A stretch of DNA of 64,000 nucleotides, taken from Opitutales bacterium (lineage in GTDB: Bacteria > Verrucomicrobiota > Verrucomicrobiia > Opitutales > Coraliomargaritaceae). A model generated the notes under the pieces. The model saw nothing but the letters and a program-made list of their open reading frames with translations, made no database searches and was not told where the DNA came from. The translations under genes and the position numbers were made by a program. Positions 1 to 8,673 of this stretch are shown here, piece after piece; the first letter of the stretch is position 1, and the number at the start of each line of letters is the position of its first letter. Location of the stretch: positions 1 through 64,000 of the forward strand of contig JANQXM010000047.1 of assembly GCA_030729385.1 (NCBI GenBank). Direction: 5' to 3'.

Positions 1-391
1 CAAGGGTGTTGCCATCATCCAAGCGCCATGCAGCCGCGACTTCTTTGTTTCTCGGGTCGAGTTTGTAGGACCATACAATCGAATCTGTCCCCTGCTTGTA
101 TTCTACGACACGTTTCCCTTCGCAAATAAGGATGTTTCCATTGGCGAGAACTGTGCCATCACGCGAGCCGCCCTTCACTGACCAGATAACTTTACTCTCT
201 TCATCGAATATTGCGGTCATCTTACTACCAGTCACAAGAAACGAATGGCGTATGCCGCTCTCGCTAACTTGGCGAGCCTCAGGTAGAGTTACAGCTTCAT
301 TGACCGCATGCTGATCAGCATGCAATTCAGCACAGAGGAATAGCGAGAGTGTCAGCAATATCGCGAAGTGACTTAGCTTGATTAGTTTCAT
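1..391 (-). CDS. Secreted beta-propeller (PQQ-like repeat) protein, N-terminal part; runs off the left edge
   Basis: Hand reverse translation from ATG at 391: MKLIKLSHFAILLTLSLFLCAELHADQHAVNEA...SKVIWSVKGGSRDGTVLANGNILICEGKRVVEYKQGTDSIVWSYKLDPRNKEVAAAWRLDDGNTL; signal peptide plus propeller-like repeats. No stop inside the window, so absent from the ORF track. Confidence 0.75.
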   Translation of the reverse strand, partial: MKLIKLSHFAILLTLSLFLCAELHADQHAVNEAVTLPEARQVSESGIRHSFLVTGSKMTAIFDEESKVIWSVKGGSRDGTVLANGNILICEGKRVVEYKQGTDSIVWSYKLDPRNKEVAAAWRLDDGNTL

Positions 392-395
392 GTGA

Positions 396-1889
396 CTATT
401 TTTTGTTTGGGTTAAAATCGGCAGTGTTTTCTAAGTCGATTACTTCGATAGCACTGACAGCATTCAAGTCGACATCTCCAAATACACGGACGGCGCCATT
501 AGAGTTTTGATATGCTGAGAATTGTTTGGGTGTTATATTGGTCGCCCCAAGATAAAGCGAATCTAAGTTCAGGGTTGATAACTTAGAAAGACCTGCATCA
601 CCGAGGTCGCTGCCATAGAAGATTAGATTCTTTAAAGCCGAGAATGAAGCGATCACATCAACTGCATCATCAGCCGAACTGTATCCAGATAGATTCAGAG
701 TCTGTAGTTCGCTTGCCCCACGGAGCAATTCAAGTTGCGCGTTCGTCACTGCCGCACCAGCTAACTTTAGCTCCTGTATGCGATCTTTATAATTTGCAAG
801 CAGAGCAAAGTCTTCGTCGGCAACGGTGCCTTTTACATTCTGAAAATCCACATAGAACAATTCTGATCCGCGACTAACAGGTAGCACCATGATGCCATTT
901 TTGATTAGCTGATTCAGCTCGGTTCGCTCCGCTTCTAGTGCAGCTCTTTCAGCGGCAACGGCAGCTTCATCTACCGGAGGACCTTCTGCCCCATTAGCCA
1001 CCCAATGCGTGATTAACATAATCTGCTCTGCACTCATCCGGGGCTTTCCTTCAGGAGGCATCGCCATGTCGTCCGACTCGGGGAGCCAAAGATATTCGAT
1101 CAACTTACTCTCGCTCACCATAGACGGCGTGATCGGTGTGTCGCCCATCTTCCCCGGGGTCATTAGATATTCATAGGTATCAAGCCGATACTTACTCTTC
1201 TGTTTTTCTATGCCGTGACACTGCACGCAGTATTGCTCCAGCAAGGGTTGTATCTGGCGTGTGTAAACGTTGCTTTCGATTGCGCCGTCTTCGGATACGA
1301 CTGTTTCAACTGCCTCATTTGGCTTATCCAATTTCGCCGCTAACCAATCGGGCGCATAGGCTGTCAGGTAACCAGAACCGTGCGTCAAATTACCTCCATA
1401 GTGCCCTACCACTGTCATCACTACCAGCAGACCAACCAGCAGAAACCGATACAGTCCGTTTCCGACACCTTCCCGACAAACAATACGGACTTTAAAAAAG
1501 GCTAGCACCAACGCGCCTGCGGAAAATAGTATCCCCAGCCATTTATGCAGCCACAGTGTATCTCCTGAGTAATCACCATTTGAAGCAAGGAGCAGACCCA
1601 GGTAAGCACTCAGCACTGAAGTCAATGCCATGAGCCAAACTAGAATATGTGCCGAACGCCTCAGCCCATCATTGCGATTTAGCAGTGCCGCAAGCTCGAC
1701 CACAAATAAGCCCACAAATAAACCGATCGGTAGATGCAGGATAACAGGATGAAAGCGCCCAAGGAACTGCGCCCATTCGACGCTTTCTTCTGCGGCAAAC
1801 TGACCTTCAGTAAGAACGACGACCCAAGCGAGCAGCAGCGCCAGAGACACCAGCAACACCGTGCTCAGCAAAAAATAGACTCTTTTCAT
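396..1889 (-). CDS. Membrane protein with planctomycete-type cytochrome c domain and leucine-rich C-terminus
   Basis: Several N-terminal TM helices, CxxCH heme site (YCVQCHG), LRR-like C-terminal repeats (LELLRGASELQTLNLSGY). Confidence 0.85.
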   Translation of the reverse strand: MKRVYFLLSTVLLVSLALLLAWVVVLTEGQFAAEESVEWAQFLGRFHPVILHLPIGLFVGLFVVELAALLNRNDGLRRSAHILVWLMALTSVLSAYLGLLLASNGDYSGDTLWLHKWLGILFSAGALVLAFFKVRIVCREGVGNGLYRFLLVGLLVVMTVVGHYGGNLTHGSGYLTAYAPDWLAAKLDKPNEAVETVVSEDGAIESNVYTRQIQPLLEQYCVQCHGIEKQKSKYRLDTYEYLMTPGKMGDTPITPSMVSESKLIEYLWLPESDDMAMPPEGKPRMSAEQIMLITHWVANGAEGPPVDEAAVAAERAALEAERTELNQLIKNGIMVLPVSRGSELFYVDFQNVKGTVADEDFALLANYKDRIQELKLAGAAVTNAQLELLRGASELQTLNLSGYSSADDAVDVIASFSALKNLIFYGSDLGDAGLSKLSTLNLDSLYLGATNITPKQFSAYQNSNGAVRVFGDVDLNAVSAIEVIDLENTADFNPNKK

Positions 1890-1912
1890 CTTAGGGTATG
1901 TTGCTGTAGCGA

Positions 1913-3319
1913 CTAGGCAAGAATCTCAGGGATAATATGACCGTGCACATCAGTAAGTCGCACGTCGCGACCACTAAAACGATAGGTCAATTGTTTGTGA
2001 TCAATCCCCATTAAGTGCATCATGTTAGCGTGCAGATCATGCACATCCATTTTGTTTTCAACCGCGCGGTAACCGTATTCATCGGTCGCACCATAAATGG
2101 TGCCGCCTTTGATACCGCCACCTGCCATCCACATACTGAAGCCCTGCGGATTGTGGTCGCGACCATTCTGTCCTTGAGCAAATGGTGTGCGACCAAACTC
2201 ACCACTGAAAACGAGCAAAGTCGAATCCAGCAAACCGCGAGACTTGAGATCCTTAATCAATCCGGCAATCGGCTGGTCGACCGCAAAGGCATTCATTTCA
2301 TGGCCAGCTTTCAAGTTACCATGCTGATCCCAACGATCGGCACCACTAATCCCTGAAACTGTTAGCTCCACAAAACGGACGCCCTGCTCCACCAGTCGAC
2401 GAGCAATCAAACACTGCGAACCATATTGACGTGTTTGTTCAAAGGGCGAATCCATACCGTAAAGTCGCTTCGTGGCGGCTGTCTCTTTTGAGATGTCGGT
2501 CACCTCAGGCACCTCCATCTGCATACGATACGCGAGTTCATAGTTTTGAATCGCGGTCTCCACCTCATCCGCATGGTGGAAATTTTGAAATAATGACCGA
2601 TCGATGCTATTGAGATAATCCAGTTTCTTACGCTGCAACTCAGTGAGCGACTCGCGCGGCTGTATGTTATTCATCACCGGATGTTTTGGCGCAACGAGCG
2701 ACGCCTGGTGATTGGCAGGAAGAAAACCATTTCCAAAAGTCTGCATACCGCCCGGAGGCATAAGACCTCCATTGACCACGACATAGCTTGGCAAGTTTTG
2801 ATTCATTGTGCCGAGCCCATAGGAGAACCAAGAACCCATACTGGGGCGGCCTGCAAGCACATGACCACAGTGCAGTGCATAATTAGCATTTGGGTGGTTC
2901 GGCGACAGCGCGGTCATTGAACGAATCACACACAAGTCATCCGCACAGGAACCAATATGCGGAAACAAATCACTAATCGGAATACCGCTCTCCCCGTAGT
3001 TCTTAAACTCCCAAGGGCTTTTAAGGAGATTGCCGTTATTATTGAAAACAGTGGCATCGACTTTAAACTTGGGCGCTTGACCGTTTTCTTTAGTCAACTG
3101 CGGCTTGGGGTCGAATGAATCCACCTGCGAAACACCTCCATCCATATAAAGGAAAATCACACTCTTCGCCGTTGGCGGGAAATGAGGAATTTGTGGCGCT
3201 AAAGGTGATGACAAACTTGCCCCAAGAAGATCACGTTGAAAGAGGCTCGTCGCCGCCAACATGCCAAAGCCCATGGAGCTGTTCTTTAAGAAATCTCTTC
3301 TACTGAATGGTCGTTTCAT
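1913..3319 (-). CDS. DUF1501 domain-containing protein (sulfatase-like fold, Tat signal)
   Basis: Tat motif SRRDFLKNSSMGFGML; FLYMDGGVSQVDSFDPKPQL, GEFGRTPFAQGQNGRDHNPQGFSMWMAGGG are DUF1501 hallmarks. Confidence 0.92.
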   Translation of the reverse strand: MKRPFSRRDFLKNSSMGFGMLAATSLFQRDLLGASLSSPLAPQIPHFPPTAKSVIFLYMDGGVSQVDSFDPKPQLTKENGQAPKFKVDATVFNNNGNLLKSPWEFKNYGESGIPISDLFPHIGSCADDLCVIRSMTALSPNHPNANYALHCGHVLAGRPSMGSWFSYGLGTMNQNLPSYVVVNGGLMPPGGMQTFGNGFLPANHQASLVAPKHPVMNNIQPRESLTELQRKKLDYLNSIDRSLFQNFHHADEVETAIQNYELAYRMQMEVPEVTDISKETAATKRLYGMDSPFEQTRQYGSQCLIARRLVEQGVRFVELTVSGISGADRWDQHGNLKAGHEMNAFAVDQPIAGLIKDLKSRGLLDSTLLVFSGEFGRTPFAQGQNGRDHNPQGFSMWMAGGGIKGGTIYGATDEYGYRAVENKMDVHDLHANMMHLMGIDHKQLTYRFSGRDVRLTDVHGHIIPEILA

Positions 3320-3323
3320 AGCG

Positions 3324-6300
3324 TTAAAATAGGTAGATAAATTCTTTGCGGTTCATCATGACGTGACAGAGCTCTTGCCACACAGCGACTTCATTGACGT
3401 CGCCATTTTCCTGATAGATACGAGTCACATCACGAACCAATCCTTGAGCCCAGGCGATCTCGGTCTCATCTGCTGGGCGACTGAGTGCGACTTCATGCAT
3501 ATGGTTAATGCGTGCAACCTCGTCCGACTCGGACTTGAGTAGTTCTGCAGCCCACGCCTTTGCCTGCTGCTGGGTAAACTCAGCGTTCATGAGCGCGAGC
3601 GACTGCGCTGGAACATTCGTTACATTACGTGCACCAGTCGGCTCGACGCCATTAGGCATACCGAGAATCCGCAGGAATGAAGGCATGAAATTGCGCCTCA
3701 GCTCCATGTAGATAGAACGGCGTCCCTTGCCATCAACTGGGCCAGACCCAGGAAATCCGCGCGCTCTCGGCAAATCATCAATATAGGAACGAACACTCGG
3801 TCCGTAGATTTCCCCGTTCAACTTACCGCTAACTAACAGCACGTGGTCGCGAATCTGCTCTGCTTCTAAACGCTTCACCGGCATACGTTGTAAATACAAA
3901 TTGTCAGGATCGAGAGCCAATGCCTGATCATTCGGAAGAGTCGACATCTGATAAGTGGAAGTCAGCACCATCTTGCGTATCATCTGCTTAATCGACCAGC
4001 CCTGTGCCATGAAATCTTTCGCTAAGTAATCGAGCAACTCAGGGTGAGTTGGCAAAGTGCCTAGCTCACCAAGATCGTCGATCGATGAAACGATGCCGCG
4101 ACCAAAGACATGGTGCCACAGACGATTCACCATCACGCGAGAAACAAGCGGGTTGGATTCATCGACTAGATGATCTGCAAACTCGCGACGACCGCTTTCA
4201 TTGGACGGAAGCAATTCTCCACCCAGCGCATCCATAAAGCGGCGCGGATTCGGCTCCTTACTTAAATTCTTATGACTGCCTCGGATATAGATCGGTTCAT
4301 CCTGCGGGGTGCCCTCAGTTAAACTTCGCGCATAAACTGGCTGCGGGATCTCATTGTTGATCTCTCGGTAGCGTGCCATCAAAGACTTTAGTTTTTCGTT
4401 ACGATCAGTGCCTGCACGGACAAGCCCTGACTCAAACAAGCCTGACAAGAGAACAGCGCCTTCCGGCGTGAGCTTACGATTCCTTCCATCCTGCACGACT
4501 TGCTTCACGACATCGGCGACATTGCGATCTTTCCAAAGCTGCGACCAATCAGGCAGCGTAGGGTTAGTCGAAATCGAAACGAAGTTATCATCCGCATTTT
4601 GACGATGCGAAGCTCTTAGTCGCCGAGCCTCCCCGTCCTGTAGCACCTCGATGTATGCGGATAAGCCTACCCAAAGTTCTGTTTTAATCGAGATGCGCTC
4701 CCATGCGCCCTCATTGACAGCGACAGATAGAATCTTCGTGGTCGGACCAAAGCCTGCTTGTTCATAATTGCGAACGATCAAATTAACGCGGGCATTCTTG
4801 CCTCGAGCATAGAGCTCGACGGGGCGACCGTCCAAAACAAAATCTGGACTACGAAGACTACCGGAAATCCTGCCACTATAAGTGCCTGCAGAAGGGTTGG
4901 ATAAATCGACCAGCGTTTGCACCACATTCTGGTCATTTGCGACGGACAATATCATATCCGAACCAGCACCCTGCTCCATCTCACTAAAGCCCAACCCCGT
5001 GGTCATCCATTGACCTAAATCTGTTGGATAATATGGAGCAATCGGAGCCAGTGGCCTGGCTAGCTTCGGAGCTTTTTCGCTGTCACCGACGATCGCATGA
5101 TAAATCGGATCCAGTTGCGGCCATTTCTTGCGATGCTTCGGAATCGTGAAATAGCGCAACCAAGATTCTAGAACGGTTGCATCCAGTTTACGTTGTGATG
5201 CCTCTTCTTGAATGACTGCGACCACATCTTTATCCAATTTAGGAGCCGGAGCCTTCCTGTCTTTCGCCTGCTCAGCCCATGTATTTTTGAGTTTCTGAAA
5301 CTCAGCGCTCTCACTGATCTTTCGAGTCGCTAGCGCGTATTCACTCATGTTGGCGATATCCACAGCGGCATCGGCCATCGCTGCGGCGTAAACAGCGGGC
5401 TTACCTTGCTTTAATTTAGACTGGGGCAGTAATTGCTTCGCCTCGGCCACGGTGTTGGAAACATCCAAGCGCGAACTGCGAAGCATGCCATACCACGAAT
5501 AGTAGTCGCCTGTAGTGATCGCATCAAACTTGTGGTCATGGCAACGCGCACAGGCCACCGTCATACCGAGGAAGGCCTTACTCGTGGCATCGATCATTCC
5601 ACTAAAGATGCGGGCTTCATCTTCGTGCAGGTCTGGAGGACCATGCTGTCCATCGGTCAGGTAAAAGAAACCAGGACCTTTGAGTGATTCATTGATCGTG
5701 CCACTCTCATCGTAACGTGGCTCATCCACTAAATCGCCAGCGAAAGACTCACGGACAAATTGGTCATATGGTAGATCTTCGTTGAAAGCGCGAATCAGAT
5801 AGTTCCGATACTGGTGCGCATGCGGCATTAGGTAATCGAACTCAAAAGATTTGGTCTCAGCATAACGCACAGCATCCATCCAATGCCGTGCCCATTTCTC
5901 ACCAAAATGCGGAGATGCCAAAAGTCGATCTATTTGCTTCGCATAGGCATCGGGCGACTCGTCCGCGAGATACGCGTCCATCTCTTCCGGAGTCGGCGCC
6001 AAACCAATTAAGTCGAAACTCAAGCGGCGTAACAAATGCCTCTTTGAAGATTCCGGAGCAGGCTTCCAGCTCTTCTGATCCAGTTCGGCTAATATAAAAT
6101 TATCGTAAGCATTGCTGGGCCAACTCGGATCGCTGACTACCGGAGCATCATAATCCTTGATCGGCTGAAACGACCACCATTGCTTGCGCTCCTCAAGGTC
6201 GAACTCATCAACATTCTTCAGCTCCCCGATCTCCTGATTCCGCGGGTCAAATGCGCCCTCGTTGATCCACTTTGCAAAGTCCGCAATCTGCTCATCCTTA

Positions 6301-6620
6301 AGCTTCGATTTCGGCGGCATCGCTTCGTAGCTAGGGTCATGACGGATCATGTGCATAAACAGACTGTTCTCCGCATCGCCCGGCACAATCACTTGACCAG
6401 TATCGCCACCACGCATCCAACCGGCTTTCGAATCCAAAAGTAAGCCTCCTTTTAGTTTCTCGGAATCCTCCGCATGACACTCATAGCAACTCTCAATTAA
6501 GACCGGACGAATCTTCGCTTCGAAGAATGTCAACTGATCAGGTGTGAGCGCAGCAACATCCTCCGCATTCATTGAGAGCGGTAGCAACAACAGCAGTGTA
6601 GCAAAGGTAGGGCGTAACAT
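3324..6620 (-). CDS. PSD1 / planctomycete cytochrome c domain protein (DUF1549/DUF1553)
   Basis: CYECHA and CARCHDH heme/Cys motifs; HWMDAVRYAET, NRLWHHVFGRGIV, MPVKRLEAEQIRDHVLLVSGKLN. Start moved to ATG 6620 (MLRPTFATLLLLLPLSMNA signal peptide); ORF track starts at 6665. Confidence 0.92.
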   Translation of the reverse strand: MLRPTFATLLLLLPLSMNAEDVAALTPDQLTFFEAKIRPVLIESCYECHAEDSEKLKGGLLLDSKAGWMRGGDTGQVIVPGDAENSLFMHMIRHDPSYEAMPPKSKLKDEQIADFAKWINEGAFDPRNQEIGELKNVDEFDLEERKQWWSFQPIKDYDAPVVSDPSWPSNAYDNFILAELDQKSWKPAPESSKRHLLRRLSFDLIGLAPTPEEMDAYLADESPDAYAKQIDRLLASPHFGEKWARHWMDAVRYAETKSFEFDYLMPHAHQYRNYLIRAFNEDLPYDQFVRESFAGDLVDEPRYDESGTINESLKGPGFFYLTDGQHGPPDLHEDEARIFSGMIDATSKAFLGMTVACARCHDHKFDAITTGDYYSWYGMLRSSRLDVSNTVAEAKQLLPQSKLKQGKPAVYAAAMADAAVDIANMSEYALATRKISESAEFQKLKNTWAEQAKDRKAPAPKLDKDVVAVIQEEASQRKLDATVLESWLRYFTIPKHRKKWPQLDPIYHAIVGDSEKAPKLARPLAPIAPYYPTDLGQWMTTGLGFSEMEQGAGSDMILSVANDQNVVQTLVDLSNPSAGTYSGRISGSLRSPDFVLDGRPVELYARGKNARVNLIVRNYEQAGFGPTTKILSVAVNEGAWERISIKTELWVGLSAYIEVLQDGEARRLRASHRQNADDNFVSISTNPTLPDWSQLWKDRNVADVVKQVVQDGRNRKLTPEGAVLLSGLFESGLVRAGTDRNEKLKSLMARYREINNEIPQPVYARSLTEGTPQDEPIYIRGSHKNLSKEPNPRRFMDALGGELLPSNESGRREFADHLVDESNPLVSRVMVNRLWHHVFGRGIVSSIDDLGELGTLPTHPELLDYLAKDFMAQGWSIKQMIRKMVLTSTYQMSTLPNDQALALDPDNLYLQRMPVKRLEAEQIRDHVLLVSGKLNGEIYGPSVRSYIDDLPRARGFPGSGPVDGKGRRSIYMELRRNFMPSFLRILGMPNGVEPTGARNVTNVPAQSLALMNAEFTQQQAKAWAAELLKSESDEVARINHMHEVALSRPADETEIAWAQGLVRDVTRIYQENGDVNEVAVWQELCHVMMNRKEFIYLF

Positions 6621-6840
6621 TTTGATTGGGTAAGAAATATGGAGGCAAGTGGAATGAAGAACCAAAACTGGGGAGATTCAAATCTATCGCAAAGATAACA
6701 CATCTATTGCACAAATACCTCCACTCTTCGCGCTAAAAACTGATACTATTTCCGAATATTTCCCACAAATAACCACATAAAAGCGTGGCGATACTATCAT
6801 AAATACATAAATCTAGCGGCATATTGCATTCACAAAATCT

Positions 6841-7722
6841 ATGGAAAAGCGGCAGAGATTAGTTCGGGAGCTCATCCCCAACGATAAAGGAGAAACCTTT
6901 GTTTACAAGCAGGAGACTAGTATCTGGCCCGCATGGCACTACCATGAGGAGATCGACATATTACTCTTTCTACAAAGTAGTGGCCAACACATCACGGGCG
7001 ACTACATCGGTGAATTCAACCCTGGCACGCTACTCGTCAACGGCCCGAATGTCCCCCACTGCTTCACCAGCAATACGGTGCCAGATGTAAGAGCCCCCGA
7101 GGCAGCGATTATAGTGATTCAGTTTTCAGCTAAATCAATTGGCGACGATTTATTGTCCAAACCAGAGATGAGCTTAATCCAAGATTATCTGCACTCGACC
7201 ACTCGCTCGTTTGAATACTTCGGCGAAACTCGCTCCAAAGCCGCGTCGATCATGATGGCCATGGAGGACAGCCAAAACATGGAACGCTTCAGCCTGTTCC
7301 TTAAGCTGCTCGAAACGCTCGCCCTTGCTCCGGACCAAGACAAACAAAGGCTTGTCAGTGACTTCTATTCACCCGTGCTCAACGATGCCAATGTCAACCG
7401 CATCGAGATCGTGCGCCGCTGGGTGCAGAAGAACCTATACCAAAAAATCTCACTGACCGAAGCAGCTTCACAAATCCAGATGTCTGCAAAAACATTTTCT
7501 TACTTCTTCAAAAAGAATACCGGCAAACCCTTCGTTCAATACGTCAAAGAACTACGTATCGGCCTCGCCAGCCAGAAGCTCATCCAAAGAGATTCGAGCG
7601 TCTTGGAAATTTGCTACGACTGCGGCTACAACAATCTTTCCAACTTCAATCGGCAATTCCTGGAACTGAAAAAAGTCACGCCATCGGAATTTCGAAAACG
7701 ATTTAAAAAACTAAGTATTTAG
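6841..7722 (+). CDS. AraC family transcriptional regulator (cupin N-terminus)
   Basis: N-terminal cupin-like HYHEEIDILLFLQSSGQHITGDYIGEF; C-terminal double HTH SLTEAASQIQMSAKTFSYFFKKNTGKPFVQYVKELRI. Confidence 0.9.
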   Translation: MEKRQRLVRELIPNDKGETFVYKQETSIWPAWHYHEEIDILLFLQSSGQHITGDYIGEFNPGTLLVNGPNVPHCFTSNTVPDVRAPEAAIIVIQFSAKSIGDDLLSKPEMSLIQDYLHSTTRSFEYFGETRSKAASIMMAMEDSQNMERFSLFLKLLETLALAPDQDKQRLVSDFYSPVLNDANVNRIEIVRRWVQKNLYQKISLTEAASQIQMSAKTFSYFFKKNTGKPFVQYVKELRIGLASQKLIQRDSSVLEICYDCGYNNLSNFNRQFLELKKVTPSEFRKRFKKLSI

Positions 7723-7730
7723 GCGACTTC

Positions 7731-7755
7731 CTAGGTCGCAAGGCCACGACCTAAG
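7731..7755. other. Inverted repeat (TAGGTCG / CGACCTA, 8-nt loop) just after the AraC gene
   Basis: Direct reading; no convincing T-tract, so terminator status uncertain. Confidence 0.35.
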
Positions 7756-7937
7756 CGAACACTCCCTTTTCACCGATCGCCACAGGTGGCATCCCCGCTA
7801 TAACCCGGCAAAAACCCCATCGCGTGTTTACGCGTTCAGAGCGTATAGAATTGACGAATCAGCTGCTATTTGGATCAATTCAGCTTACCCCTAGTAGCAG
7901 ATGAAATGTATGCTTTAGAAATCCCCATCAAAAGAGC

Positions 7938-8498
7938 ATGAAGGCAATAATAACAACCATCGTTTTCTTTGTCCTAATTTCGCTCGATGCTTACGGAGCC
8001 CCCTTAGTGCAGCTTTCTGGCGACACCACACCAGATTACATTTCCGCTCATCTGACAGCCAGTATTACTGGTAATAAGGGATCCAACCCAGACAACACGT
8101 CCACTGCAACGGGGTATTGGACGAGCGTGGTCGAGGTTACCTCGCTGGTTTTCACGCTCGATAGCAACACAGAGAATCACTTTTTGGCGATGTCAGATGA
8201 AACAACTTTGGATGCGGTTGCTGAATATCTCTTATTTGCCTCTCTCGTCACAAACGCACAAAACGGAACCAACATCCTCTTGACCGAATCAGATGGAGGG
8301 AACCAATCTGGCTCAGGATACAGCCTACCTCTGACCTCAGGAAACTACAGTCTCTGGTTTCAGGAAACCAGCAATTCACCAATTGATTACACCTTCACCT
8401 TCACCACTGAAGTTATCCCAGAACCCGCCAACAGCGCCCTGCTACTCACCTGTCTATCCAGTGTTTCGATATTACTCTTCAGGAGACAACGGCACTAA
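7938..8498 (+). CDS. PEP-CTERM sorting domain protein
   Basis: N-terminal signal peptide; C-terminus VIPEPANSALLLTCLSSVSILLFRRQRH = PEP motif + TM + basic tail. Confidence 0.88.
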   Translation: MKAIITTIVFFVLISLDAYGAPLVQLSGDTTPDYISAHLTASITGNKGSNPDNTSTATGYWTSVVEVTSLVFTLDSNTENHFLAMSDETTLDAVAEYLLFASLVTNAQNGTNILLTESDGGNQSGSGYSLPLTSGNYSLWFQETSNSPIDYTFTFTTEVIPEPANSALLLTCLSSVSILLFRRQRH

Positions 8499-8570
8499 AA
8501 CTGTTCACGAATAAAGGTCCGCGAAAAAGTGAATTTCACTTCAGAGTATTCTACATTGAAGCATACGTTG

Positions 8571-8641
8571 GGTAGGGTTCGATATCCTTATCGAACCGCG
8601 GCTTCACGGTGCTCGGCGCGTTAAGGATAACACGCCCTACC
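8571..8641. repeat. REP-like nested palindromic element
   Basis: Outer arms GGTAGGG/CCCTACC; inner hairpins GGTTCGATA-TCCT-TATCGAACC and GGCGCGTTA-AGGA-TAACACGCC; intergenic between convergent genes. Confidence 0.75.
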
Positions 8642-8673
8642 ATCTCGATACGTCAATATGGTTGCAGGTTCCT

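Noticed and set aside
8527-8541. AAGTGA-ATT-TCACTT mini palindrome
   Set aside because: Only 6-bp arms and no T-tract; too weak to call a terminator or operator.
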